This document shows, one piece after another, positions 16,271-24,039 of a stretch of 34,398 nt of DNA (its first letter is position 1; each line of letters opens with the position of its first letter). A program made the translations under genes and the position numbers. The notes below the pieces were generated by a model. It saw nothing but the letters and a program-made list of their open reading frames with translations, had not been told where the DNA came from and searched no databases. The stretch comes from JBKEDC01 sp047974225 (GTDB lineage Bacteria > Bacteroidota > Bacteroidia > Bacteroidales > Prolixibacteraceae): the NCBI GenBank assembly GCA_047974225.1, contig JBKECD010000172.1, positions 1-34,398 of the forward strand. Direction: 5' to 3'.

Positions 16271-16317
16271 ATTAATGAACACAACTCTGTGTTCTTAATA
16301 GAAATATATTACTTTTG
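16271..16317 (+). promoter_or_regulatory. promoter of the porG-like gene with overlapping dyad
   Basis: TACTTTTG at 16310-16317 fits the TAnnTTTG -7 element. No TTG is seen at -33. Instead an imperfect 12-bp dyad (ATTAA-GAACACA, loop ACTC, TGTGTTC-TTAAT; 16271-16299) covers the -33 region. Just downstream, TGCCA TGG TGGCA (16320-16332) could form a small 5' hairpin. The rest of 16130-16270 shows nothing recognisable. Confidence 0.5.
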
Positions 16318-16367
16318 TCTGCCATGGTGGCAAGTCCCACGAGAATATAATAAGTAGAAGATTATAA

Positions 16368-17147
16368 ATGACTTTAAATCAGAGAATAAAAAATACTGCA
16401 TATTCAGCAAAACGATTTTTGTTGATGTCTTTGGTATTGCTTTGTGGCAAGATGGCTTATGCACAGCCCTCTCAGGCAACTATGGATTTAGGTTTGTGGG
16501 GAGGTTTGACCGGATATCAGGGGGATATGACTTACGTCGATCGGATAGGTTCGATGGGAAATGCCATGGGATTTTTTATGCGATATAATTTTAACCCCCG
16601 TTATGCAGTGCGGGTGAGTGGTATGTTTAGCGGAATAAATGGGGTGGGAGAGTTTGACGACTTAGATTGGGAATTTTCAAAGTCGGTGTCGGAACTCTCA
16701 GCTGTCTATGAGTTTAACTTTTTGCCATATCTCATCGGTAGTTCTTCGCACAATATATCTACGTTTTTGACTCTAGGAGTCGGGGCGAGCACATTTCCTG
16801 AGCCCACGACAATTACAGGGTCGGTTATTAATGGAGAATATACAGCGCCAGTGCAAGATAAGGAAGGGGCTTCGGTTGGTTCTTCCATGGTGTCGGCGTT
16901 TAATATTCCTTTGGGATTTGGGTTTAAGTTTAATGTAACTAAGCGAATTGGAATGGGTTCGGAGTTTGTGTTGAGAAAGTATTTCAATGACCGTTTGGAT
17001 AATTTAGATGACCCTCGAGCGTATGGCGTGGAAGCGGCAGATGGTTTTACAAGTGCGTTGCATAATAATGATTGGACGTTTCACTTGGGAGTATTTGTGT
17101 GCTACCAAATATTCAGGGCTGATAAGCACTGTGTGTTATATGATTAG
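16368..17147 (+). CDS. DUF6089/PorG-like outer-membrane beta-barrel protein
   Basis: The protein has 259 residues. The signal peptide ends at AYA|Q near residue 33. The mature part alternates strands typical of an eight-stranded barrel and starts with MDLGLWGGLTGYQGDM. The position directly before uppS, bamA and two ompH genes is that of porG (DUF6089) in Porphyromonas gingivalis, where PorG is tied to the type IX secretion ring. DUF6089 proteins also occur in species without that system, and no other T9SS gene is in the window. I therefore assign the family but not the T9SS role. Confidence 0.7.
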   Translation: MTLNQRIKNTAYSAKRFLLMSLVLLCGKMAYAQPSQATMDLGLWGGLTGYQGDMTYVDRIGSMGNAMGFFMRYNFNPRYAVRVSGMFSGINGVGEFDDLDWEFSKSVSELSAVYEFNFLPYLIGSSSHNISTFLTLGVGASTFPEPTTITGSVINGEYTAPVQDKEGASVGSSMVSAFNIPLGFGFKFNVTKRIGMGSEFVLRKYFNDRLDNLDDPRAYGVEAADGFTSALHNNDWTFHLGVFVCYQIFRADKHCVLYD

Positions 17148-17170
17148 AAAATAATAAGAAGCTAGTTTGA

Positions 17171-17914
17171 ATGAGATTAATAGATAAAATAGATAAGACG
17201 AACATACCTGCGCATGTGGCGATTATCATGGATGGCAATGGGCGATGGGCAGCACAACATGGGCATGAGCGCTTTGTGGGGCATGAAAAAGGGGCAGAGG
17301 CTATTCGTGGAGTTCTGATGTCAGCAGCAAAGATAGGCGTTAAATGCCTGACGGTGTATGCTTTTTCCACTGAGAATTGGTCGCGACCACAATCGGAAGT
17401 TGATGCCCTAATGGGCTTGATGGCGAAGTTAATTCAGCAAGAAACCCCGGGCTTGAAGAAGAATGGAGTTCGCTTGCAAGTGATTGGCGACCAGTCGGCT
17501 TTGCCTGAAGAGGTGCAAAAAGGATTTCAGTGGTCGATTGATGAATTGAAAGATTGTGAGCGCATCACCTTGGTGCTTGCGCTAAATTATAGTGGAAGAT
17601 GGGAAATCACCAATGCGTGCAAGCAAGCGGTGGCGCTTGCTGAGCGTGGAGAATTAAAATCATCGGAGATTACGAGTGATTTGGTGGGTTCGATGATGAA
17701 CACTAAAGATATGCCCGAATTGGATTTGTTAATCAGAACAAGTGGAGAAATTCGGGTTAGCAATTTCTTGTTGTGGCAGATTGCTTATGCCGAATTGTAT
17801 TTCACACCGGTGCTGTGGCCCGATTTTGCTGAGGAGCATTTGTTGGAAGCAATTGTGGATTATCAATCGCGCCAACGTCGTTTTGGTAAAACAAGTCAAC
17901 AAATTGAGGAATAA
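17171..17914 (+). CDS. uppS: undecaprenyl diphosphate synthase (cis-prenyltransferase)
   Basis: The protein has 247 residues, the standard UppS length. The diphosphate-binding MDGNGRWA is at 20-27 with catalytic Asp21. AFSTENW (64-70), and DLLIRTSGEIRVSNFLLWQIAYAELYF near the C-terminus, complete the family signatures. It condenses isopentenyl units to the C55 lipid carrier for peptidoglycan and surface polysaccharides, on the inner face of the cytoplasmic membrane. It starts 23 nt after the porG-like gene and ends 10 nt before bamA, so these are very likely co-transcribed. Confidence 0.96.
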   Translation: MRLIDKIDKTNIPAHVAIIMDGNGRWAAQHGHERFVGHEKGAEAIRGVLMSAAKIGVKCLTVYAFSTENWSRPQSEVDALMGLMAKLIQQETPGLKKNGVRLQVIGDQSALPEEVQKGFQWSIDELKDCERITLVLALNYSGRWEITNACKQAVALAERGELKSSEITSDLVGSMMNTKDMPELDLLIRTSGEIRVSNFLLWQIAYAELYFTPVLWPDFAEEHLLEAIVDYQSRQRRFGKTSQQIEE

Positions 17915-17924
17915 AAGATATATA

Positions 17925-20492
17925 ATGTATAGACTAAAAATATTTATCCTGTTCTTTTTCTTGGGTCTAGGAGCTATGGCACAAGAGGATGGCACTAACT
18001 TTTCGATATACTATTCGAGCCCTCGGGAATATATCATTGCTGATATTCAAGTGGTGGGAGTGAAATATCTAGACACCAATGTGCTGATACAACTTTCGGG
18101 CTTGTCGGTGGGTGATGAAATCATGGTGCCGGGCGATGAGATTACCAATGCAATAAAGAAATTGTGGGGAAATCAATTGTTTTCCGACGTGCGTATTGAA
18201 GCGACCAAAGTGGTGGAAGGTAAGATCTGGCTGACGATTCAATTGCAGGAGCGTCCGAAATTAGCAGGTGTAAACTTTTTCGGCGTGTCGAAGTCGGAGG
18301 AAAAAGATATTAAGGAGAAAGTATTGCTGCTGAAGGGAAGTCAAGTTACCGACAATCAGCTTATCAGTGCGGAGCGTATTATCACGGGAATATTCAAAGA
18401 AAAGGGATATTCGAATGCCGAAGTGCATATTGTGCAGCGTGATGACTCGGTGGCTTCCAATAGTGTGGTTTTGGATGTGAAAGTCGATAAAAAAGAAAAA
18501 GTAAAAGTGCAAGAGGTGGTTTTTCACGGAGTGGAAAACTTAAACGAAGGCATGCTCGAACGCTCGATGAAGAAGACCAATAGCAAAACCTTGCGTAATT
18601 TCTTCCGAACTAAAAAATTCTCTGAAGACCTGTACGTAGAAGATAAGGTGAGCATGATTGCGAAATTCAATGAGAAGGGCTATCGCGATGCGACAATCAC
18701 TTCGGATAGTGTTACGGCACTTGAAAATGGGCGTGTGCGTGTGGATATCTATGTGGAAGAAGGAGATAAGTATTATTTCGGAGATATTCGCTGGATGGGC
18801 AACACGGTATATCCAGCCAATTATCTGGATGCGGTGATAGGGTTGAAAAAAGGTGATGTGTTCGACCAAAAGAAACTCGATAAACGTCTGACTGAAGATG
18901 AAGATGCAGTGGGTAATCTCTATTTGGATAATGGATACTTATTCTACAACCTCGATCCTGTGGAGGCAAATGTGAAAGATGATACGATTCACTATGAAAT
19001 GCGTATCTATGAAGGTCAGCAAGCGACTATTAATAATGTATTCATCGAAGGGAACACCAAAACCAATGAGCATGTGGCTCGTCGGGAATTGCGTACTTAT
19101 CCTGGGGACTTGTTTAGCAAGTCGAACATTATTCGTTCGGTGCGTGAGCTTTCGCAATTGGGGCACTTCGACCCTGAAGCAATTGAGCCCGATGTGCAGC
19201 CTCACCCCGAAAATGGTACGGTGGACATTGGCTATAAGCTACAAGAAAAATCAAACGACCAGATTGAGCTTTCAGGAGGTTGGGGTGCTGGGCAATTTGT
19301 CGGTACACTTGGCTTGCGATTCTCGAACTTCTCGGTGAGAAATATCTTCAATAAAGAAGCTTGGAGTCCGCTCCCCACAGGTGATGGACAAACATTGAGC
19401 TTGCGAGCGCAGACGTCAGGTAAATTCTATACTTCTTATGGCTTCACTTTTGTTGAGCCTTGGCTCGGTGGAAAGAAGCCCAACTCGCTTTCGCTTTCGT
19501 TCAACCGAAATAAAACTAACTATTCGGCAAACAGCCGTATGTATAGCAACTACACGGGGTATAACTATTATAACTATGGAAATAGTTATTATGATTATGC
19601 CTATGATACGGAAGAGTCAGAAGACGATGAGGTGCAAATTACCACGGCAGTTACTGTGGGTTATGGCTATCGCATGAAGTGGCCTGATGACTTTTTTACG
19701 GTGTATCACCAAGCGTCTTACGAGAGATATAAGCTGCAAAATATGGCTAACTATTATAGTTTCTTGGGGGCTGATGATGGCGAAGATGGGGAGTTCAACA
19801 ACTTGAGCTTTACAACGGCGCTTTCACGTAACTCAGTCGATCAGCCTTTATATCCTCGCTCGGGTTCTGAGTTTGGCTTGTCGGTGCAGTTCACCTTCCC
19901 TTATTCGCTGGTGAATGGAGTGAATTATGCGAAGACAAACCTTTCCAATCAAGACCGCTATAATTGGATTGAATATCACAAATGGAAATTCAACGGCACG
20001 TGGTACACCCCAATTTCTAAAAATAGAAATTTGGTGTTGATGACTAAATTTGAATATGGATTCTTAGGCTACTATGATGAAAACCGTCGTTCACCATTCG
20101 AGGGCTTCCGTGTCGGTGGTTCAGGTATGTCGGGATATAGTTTATATGGTACAGATATCGTAGCTCTTCGTGGTTATCAGGATTATAGCTTGAGCCCATC
20201 GACAGGGTCGAACATCTATGATAAGGTAACAGTGGAGTTGAGATATCCTGTAACCTTATCGCAATCAGCCACGATTTATGTGCTTGGTTTCCTTGAAGGC
20301 GGTAATGCATGGTTGGATTTTGAAAACTTCAACCCCTTTGATGTGAAACGCTCGGCAGGGGTAGGGGTTCGTCTTTTCTTGCCTATGTTTGGCTTGATGG
20401 GCTTCGACTATGGTTATGGTTTCGACCCCATCAGTGGCAGTATGAATGCGAGTGGAAATCAATTCCACTTCACGATTGGACAGCAGTTTTAA
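17925..20492 (+). CDS. bamA: outer-membrane protein assembly factor BamA
   Basis: This Omp85 protein has 855 residues. The start is ATG 17925 because it opens a signal peptide (MYRLKIFILFFFLGLGAMAQ); the longer open frame back to 17742 only reads through uppS. POTRA domains fill about 35-420. The barrel follows, with LRGYQ as the L6 (V/I)RGF-type motif and the terminal strand FHFTIGQQF ending in Phe. It inserts beta-barrel proteins in the outer membrane. A predicted surface loop (about 539-569) is strongly Tyr/Asn-rich and then acidic, which is unusual. It is followed by two Skp/OmpH chaperone genes, as in other Bacteroidota. Confidence 0.95.
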   Translation: MYRLKIFILFFFLGLGAMAQEDGTNFSIYYSSPREYIIADIQVVGVKYLDTNVLIQLSGLSVGDEIMVPGDEITNAIKKLWGNQLFSDVRIEATKVVEGKIWLTIQLQERPKLAGVNFFGVSKSEEKDIKEKVLLLKGSQVTDNQLISAERIITGIFKEKGYSNAEVHIVQRDDSVASNSVVLDVKVDKKEKVKVQEVVFHGVENLNEGMLERSMKKTNSKTLRNFFRTKKFSEDLYVEDKVSMIAKFNEKGYRDATITSDSVTALENGRVRVDIYVEEGDKYYFGDIRWMGNTVYPANYLDAVIGLKKGDVFDQKKLDKRLTEDEDAVGNLYLDNGYLFYNLDPVEANVKDDTIHYEMRIYEGQQATINNVFIEGNTKTNEHVARRELRTYPGDLFSKSNIIRSVRELSQLGHFDPEAIEPDVQPHPENGTVDIGYKLQEKSNDQIELSGGWGAGQFVGTLGLRFSNFSVRNIFNKEAWSPLPTGDGQTLSLRAQTSGKFYTSYGFTFVEPWLGGKKPNSLSLSFNRNKTNYSANSRMYSNYTGYNYYNYGNSYYDYAYDTEESEDDEVQITTAVTVGYGYRMKWPDDFFTVYHQASYERYKLQNMANYYSFLGADDGEDGEFNNLSFTTALSRNSVDQPLYPRSGSEFGLSVQFTFPYSLVNGVNYAKTNLSNQDRYNWIEYHKWKFNGTWYTPISKNRNLVLMTKFEYGFLGYYDENRRSPFEGFRVGGSGMSGYSLYGTDIVALRGYQDYSLSPSTGSNIYDKVTVELRYPVTLSQSATIYVLGFLEGGNAWLDFENFNPFDVKRSAGVGVRLFLPMFGLMGFDYGYGFDPISGSMNASGNQFHFTIGQQF

Positions 20493-20493
20493 A

Positions 20494-20605
20494 GCCCCCT
20501 CCAACTCCCCCGAGGGGGAGAGTTAGAAATCACATGAAGTAGAAACAAAATAAATAATTAAACCCTGTACCTTTTACGTTTCCCCTTTGGGGAGGTTGGG
20601 AGGGG
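20494..20605. repeat. paired C-rich/G-rich inverted repeats (REP-like)
   Basis: A left arm (20494-20520) has an inner hairpin CTCCCCC-GA-GGGGGAG. A right arm (20581-20605) has TCCCC-TTT-GGGGA followed by GGTTGGGAGGGG. The outer parts, CCCCCTCCAACTCCCC and GGGGAGGTTGGGAGGGG, can pair with each other over about 15 bp. Similar elements are scattered in many Bacteroidota genomes. It sits between bamA and the first ompH and could reduce read-through or stabilise the upstream mRNA. Confidence 0.75.
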
Positions 20606-20620
20606 ATAAATTTAGATGAT

Positions 20621-21133
20621 ATGAAAAAAGGATTATTACTATTAGCGGTAATTTTTGCATTTAGCTTTAGCTATGCACAAAAATATGCCTATGTCGATAC
20701 CGACTATATTTTGGAAAATATTCCAGCCTATACAACAGCTCAAAGCCAGCTCGATAAAATCTCGCAGCAATATCAAAAAGAGTTGGAAGGCATGCATGCC
20801 GAAATCGACAAGATGTATCAGAATTATCAATCAGAGTCGGTGTTGCTTTCTGATGATATGCGCAAAAAACGCGAAGATTTAATCATCGCTAAAGAGAAAG
20901 AATTTAAAGCTTTACAGCGTCAGTATTTCGGTCCTGAGGGCGATTTGTTTCAGAAACGAGAAGCCTTGGTGCAGCCTATCCAAGAAGACATCTTCAATGC
21001 TATTCAGTCGATAGCTGTGCAAAGCGGATATGCTGTAATCTTTGATAAAGCAGCGAGCACGAACATGCTTTACACGGATTCTCGCTATGATTTGAGCGAT
21101 CAGGTGCTTCAAAAACTTGGATATAAGAATTAA
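20621..21133 (+). CDS. OmpH/Skp-family periplasmic chaperone (first copy)
   Basis: The protein has 170 residues with signal MKKGLLLLAVIFAFSFSYA|Q. The mature chain begins KYAYVDTDYILENIP, as in Skp, followed by a charged long helix with coiled-coil character (about 40-125) and a closing AVIFDKAASTNMLYTDSRYDLSDQVL. Skp-type trimers hold unfolded outer-membrane proteins on their way to BamA, the adjacent upstream gene. No good promoter is seen in the 128-nt gap, apart from a weak TACCTTTT inside the repeat-flanked region. It may depend on bamA transcription. Confidence 0.9.
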   Translation: MKKGLLLLAVIFAFSFSYAQKYAYVDTDYILENIPAYTTAQSQLDKISQQYQKELEGMHAEIDKMYQNYQSESVLLSDDMRKKREDLIIAKEKEFKALQRQYFGPEGDLFQKREALVQPIQEDIFNAIQSIAVQSGYAVIFDKAASTNMLYTDSRYDLSDQVLQKLGYKN

Positions 21134-21145
21134 TGTGTATATTTG
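21117..21145 (+). promoter_or_regulatory. promoter of second ompH gene
   Basis: TTG at 21117-21119 and TATATTTG at 21138-21145 are spaced by 18 nt, a good Bacteroidota promoter match. It overlaps the end of the first ompH gene and gives the second copy its own transcription start near 21152. Confidence 0.6.
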
Positions 21146-21185
21146 CACGCAATTGAATGAATCAACAATACTTATAAAGAAAAAC

Positions 21186-21695
21186 ATGAGAAATCTTTTT
21201 AAAATCTGCCTAGTTGCAGTAATGATGATGTCAGCTAGCTTTGTGCAAGCTCAAACATTGAAATTTGGTCATATCAACACGCAAGAGTTGATTCCAAATA
21301 TGCCTGAATATTTAGAAGCTCAGAAAAAAGTAGAGGCTCAAGCGGCTACTTTGGAAAATCAGTTGGGAACAATGCAAAAAGAATTGCAAACAAAGATGAC
21401 TGAATATCAAGAGCAAGCCAACACGATGGATGAAATTGTTCGTCAAGCAAAAGAGGAAGATTTGATGAATCTTCAACAACGTATTCAAACGTTCAGCCAA
21501 AGTGCACAACAAAAAATCCAACAAAAACAACAAGAATTAGTGCAACCAGTGTTTGACAAAGCAAACAAAGCTATCGAAGAGGTGGCTAAGGAGCAAGGTT
21601 TAATCTATGTGTTTGATACCAACACTTTGCTTTACAAATCACATGCAAGTATTGACTTGTTGCCTTTAGTGAAAAAGAAGTTAGGCATACAATAG
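21186..21695 (+). CDS. OmpH/Skp-family periplasmic chaperone (second copy)
   Basis: The protein has 169 residues from ATG 21186. The signal peptide is MRNLFKICLVAVMMMSASFVQA|Q; an upstream in-frame ATG (21117) lies in the previous gene and adds no signal. The mature chain starts TLKFGHINTQELIPNMPEY and has a Gln-rich coiled coil (about 45-130), then GLIYVFDTNTLLYKSHASIDLLPLVKKKLG. It is a diverged paralogue of the first copy with its own promoter and a strong terminator, so the two chaperones can be expressed separately. Confidence 0.92.
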   Translation: MRNLFKICLVAVMMMSASFVQAQTLKFGHINTQELIPNMPEYLEAQKKVEAQAATLENQLGTMQKELQTKMTEYQEQANTMDEIVRQAKEEDLMNLQQRIQTFSQSAQQKIQQKQQELVQPVFDKANKAIEEVAKEQGLIYVFDTNTLLYKSHASIDLLPLVKKKLGIQ

Positions 21696-21713
21696 ACTTC
21701 CTCTTAAAAAAAG

Positions 21714-21747
21714 AAAAGCCTTCTGCATCCGTAGAAGGCTTTTTTTA
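21714..21747 (+). terminator. intrinsic terminator after ompH
   Basis: AAAAGCCTTCT (21714-21724) pairs with AGAAGGCTTTT (21733-21743), closing an 8-nt loop, and a T-run continues to 21747. It isolates the corA leader from upstream transcription. Confidence 0.85.
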
Positions 21748-21783
21748 TTCCTGACAATAGGATAAAACTTTCAGAATAAATGC

Positions 21784-21791
21784 TACCTTTG
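21784..21791 (+). promoter_or_regulatory. -7 element for the corA leader
   Basis: TACCTTTG followed by C matches the TAnnTTTG element. No TTG is present at -33. Transcription would start near 21798, giving a leader of about 130 nt before corA. Confidence 0.5.
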
Positions 21792-21815
21792 CAGCGGTTT
21801 TAAAATTTAATAGAA

Positions 21816-21872
21816 ATGGACGACGACCCTTATCAAACGAACAACTTTAGTCAAGTAGTAAACTCGCTGTAG
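21816..21872 (+). CDS. candidate corA leader peptide (18 residues, MDDDP N-terminus)
   Basis: ATG 21816 to TAG 21870-21872 encodes MDDDPYQTNNFSQVVNSL. It lies entirely inside the leader between the -7 element and corA. Three consecutive Asp followed by Pro at the very N-terminus is the type of nascent chain known to destabilise ribosomes when Mg2+ is low. Enterobacterial MgtL (mgtA leader) uses such a chain, and Salmonella corA has a leader peptide, CorL. I know of no described equivalent in Bacteroidota. The start region is A-rich without a Shine-Dalgarno, as is usual here. Confidence 0.4.
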   Translation: MDDDPYQTNNFSQVVNSL

Positions 21873-21892
21873 AGAGGGGATAGTCATCTGTG

Positions 21893-21919
21893 CCTTCTTT
21901 ATAGAAAAAATAAAGGAGG
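21893..21919 (+). promoter_or_regulatory. hairpin sequestering the corA Shine-Dalgarno
   Basis: CCTTCTTTAT (21893-21902) pairs with ATAAAGGAGG (21910-21919) over ten base pairs, one of them G-U, around a 7-nt loop. The right arm is the ribosome binding site of corA, with GGAGG ending 8 nt before ATG 21928. Such a strong Shine-Dalgarno is itself rare in this window. The hairpin starts 20 nt after the leader-peptide stop, within range of a ribosome terminating there. Confidence 0.55.
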
Positions 21920-21927
21920 AAAAGCAT

Positions 21928-22869
21928 ATGCTTAAAATTTTTAAGAGCTTCGGTGGATATATTGAAATTCCACAAGTGGAGCCTAACTGCTGGGTAAATG
22001 TGGTGGAGCCCACGACAGCAGAAATCCTGAAAATTCAGGAAGACTTCGGCGTGCCTGCCGATTTGATTCAAGATATTCTCGACGTGGATGAGCGCTCGCG
22101 CTATGAAGTGGATGACGAGTGGGAGCTGATCATCATGCGTATCCCCATCGAAAATTCAAATGTCGAAAACGGAGTGCCCTATTACACGGTGCCTCTAGGT
22201 ATCATCAACATCAACAATATTACAATCACCTTGTGCTCCATTCAAAATGAGGTGCTGCCGATTGAGCATGCTGCTTTGTTTCGTGGGCAGTCGCAGCAGT
22301 TGATTCATGATGAGCTCAACTTCATCTTTAAACTGTTCATTCGCTCAGGAAATACCTATCTGCGTTATTTGAAACGAATCAACAACCAAACAACACAAAT
22401 TGAAAATGACCTTGAACGTTCCATCAAAAACCAAGAGCTGAGCCGATTGATGAAGATGGATAAATGTCTGATTTATTTCACCACTTCACTGAAAGGCAAT
22501 GACCTTGTGCTTGCTCGCCTAAATACGAGTTTCAAGAAAAGACTGACCGAGCTCAATGAAGACTTGCTGGAAGATGCGATGATTGAAAATCGTCAAGCTT
22601 TGGAGATGTCGCGCATGTATTCAGATATCCAAAGTGGACGAATGGAGGCGTTCGCCTCGGTGATTTCCAACAACATGAACACGGTGATGAAGCAGCTGAC
22701 CTCGGTGTCGATTATTCTGATGATTCCAACCTTGATTTCAAGCATGTATGGAATGAACGTGCCAAACTATCTGGAGGGAAATAGTTGGGCATTCCCCGCA
22801 ATCGTAGTGGCTTCAATCATTGTGGCATTGTTGAGTATTTATTTCTTTAGAAAGAGAGATTTATTTTGA
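21928..22869 (+). CDS. corA: CorA-family magnesium/cobalt channel
   Basis: The protein has 313 residues. The soluble N-terminal funnel spans about 1-250 and ends in a long helix. Membrane helix 1 is at about 256-273, the signature YGMNVP at 274-279, and helix 2 at about 288-307. The basic C-terminal end is FFRKRDLF. CorA pentamers import Mg2+ (and Co2+) across the cytoplasmic membrane, and the funnel closes when intracellular Mg2+ binds. The gene is preceded by a leader with a peptide frame and a hairpin over the Shine-Dalgarno, suggesting translational control. No terminator is seen in the 91 nt before exbB. Confidence 0.93.
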   Translation: MLKIFKSFGGYIEIPQVEPNCWVNVVEPTTAEILKIQEDFGVPADLIQDILDVDERSRYEVDDEWELIIMRIPIENSNVENGVPYYTVPLGIININNITITLCSIQNEVLPIEHAALFRGQSQQLIHDELNFIFKLFIRSGNTYLRYLKRINNQTTQIENDLERSIKNQELSRLMKMDKCLIYFTTSLKGNDLVLARLNTSFKKRLTELNEDLLEDAMIENRQALEMSRMYSDIQSGRMEAFASVISNNMNTVMKQLTSVSIILMIPTLISSMYGMNVPNYLEGNSWAFPAIVVASIIVALLSIYFFRKRDLF

Positions 22870-22960
22870 TTTAGTTTTGGAAGAGATTTTTGAGCGAAGT
22901 AGCTGCGAGAAATATTTTAATTTTTACACCCCATATTGTATTATATAGTTTACGATCATC

Positions 22961-23626
22961 ATGCAACACATTTTTTTACTACAAGCCCCAATCGAAACAC
23001 CATCGCTCAATATGCTCGACCTCGCCTTTAAAGGTGGGTGGATTATGCTGCCTATTCTCGCCCTATCTTTTGTGGCGATATTCATTTTTATCGACAGATA
23101 TCAGGCAGTCAAAGCAGCTGGAAAAATCAATTACGAGTTGCTCGATGAAGCGAAGGTTTTGCTTGAGCAAGGCAAAAGAAAAGAAGCCCTAGCTTTGGTG
23201 GCGCAAGAAAATTCCCCCATCGCGCGGATGCTCGAAAAAGGGATAACCCATATCGACCGCCCTATGGCAGAGGTGAATGCCGCCATCGAAATGGTGGGAA
23301 ACCTTGAGGTGTCGAAACTTGAAAAAGGATTACCAGTGCTTGCAAGTGTGGCAGGGGGCGCTCCCATGATTGGATTTCTAGGCACGGTGATGGGCATGAT
23401 TCAAGCTTTTTATGATATGGCGAGTGCGGGAAGTAACATCGACGTAACGCTGCTTTCCTCAGGTATTTATCAAGCTATGGTAACCACTGCCGCAGGTCTG
23501 ATAGTGGGTATTATCGCCTACTTCGCCTATAATATCATGGTAACGAGTGTGGAAAAAGTGGTATTCAAAATGGAAGCCGCCACCTCGGATTTCCTTGATT
23601 TGCTTAATTCAACCCCCAAAGCTTAA
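22961..23626 (+). CDS. exbB: ExbB/TolQ/MotA-family proton channel
   Basis: The protein has 221 residues with three membrane helices: about 25-45, 125-150 (VLASVAGGAPMIGFLGTVMGMIQAF) and 165-195 (YQAMVTTAAGLIVGIIAYFAYN). The GFLGTVxGMxxAF block is the family signature. With ExbD it forms the proton-driven motor that energises TonB or Tol/Mot-type partners in the cytoplasmic membrane. It starts a four-gene operon (4 nt to exbD). The start is ATG 22961; an overlapping 100-residue frame from 22890 is a shadow. No TonB gene is nearby. Confidence 0.92.
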   Translation: MQHIFLLQAPIETPSLNMLDLAFKGGWIMLPILALSFVAIFIFIDRYQAVKAAGKINYELLDEAKVLLEQGKRKEALALVAQENSPIARMLEKGITHIDRPMAEVNAAIEMVGNLEVSKLEKGLPVLASVAGGAPMIGFLGTVMGMIQAFYDMASAGSNIDVTLLSSGIYQAMVTTAAGLIVGIIAYFAYNIMVTSVEKVVFKMEAATSDFLDLLNSTPKA

Positions 23627-23630
23627 GCAC

Positions 23631-24038
23631 ATGGCACTAAAAAAGAACAGTAAAGTTGATGCTGGATTTAGTATGTCGTCGATGACCGATATTGTGTTTC
23701 TCCTTTTGGTGTTTTTCATGGTTACTTCCACGCTCATTTCGCCCAATGCGCTCAAGCTCGTATTGCCCGAAAGTGATAACCAGACGGCATCGAAGCCCAT
23801 CGTTACGCTTTCCATCACCAAAGATTTGAAATACTACATCAATACTGATAGTGGCGAACCTCAGGCAATCAGTTTCAAGCAAATCGAACCGCAACTGCGC
23901 AGCCTCATTTCCGACCCTGAAGCCATCATCTCGCTGCACGCCGACAAGTCGGTAGCCATCGAAGAGGTGGTGAAAATTATGAACATCGCACGACGAAACG
24001 ATTATAAACTTATTCTAGCCACCTCGGCTTCCAATTAA
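23631..24038 (+). CDS. exbD: ExbD/TolR-family biopolymer transport protein
   Basis: The protein has 135 residues from ATG 23631; the open frame back to 23547 runs through exbB. A short cytoplasmic segment is followed by a single membrane helix with the key acid (SSMTDIVFLLLVFFMV, Asp19), then a periplasmic domain ending in VVKIMNIARRNDYKLILAT. The Asp is the proton-responsive residue of ExbD/TolR. It pairs with ExbB and is followed after one base by the M16 peptidase gene. Confidence 0.92.
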   Translation: MALKKNSKVDAGFSMSSMTDIVFLLLVFFMVTSTLISPNALKLVLPESDNQTASKPIVTLSITKDLKYYINTDSGEPQAISFKQIEPQLRSLISDPEAIISLHADKSVAIEEVVKIMNIARRNDYKLILATSASN

Positions 24039-24039
24039 T

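Noticed and set aside
16368..17147. Evidence for a type IX secretion system
   Set aside because: A DUF6089/PorG-like gene alone is not enough; no PorK, PorL, PorM, PorN or Sov gene is in the window.
17742..17924. N-terminal extension of BamA
   Set aside because: It overlaps uppS in another frame and would place the clear signal peptide in the middle of the protein.
22890..23192. 100-codon frame before exbB
   Set aside because: It overlaps exbB in a different frame and has no domain or start signal.
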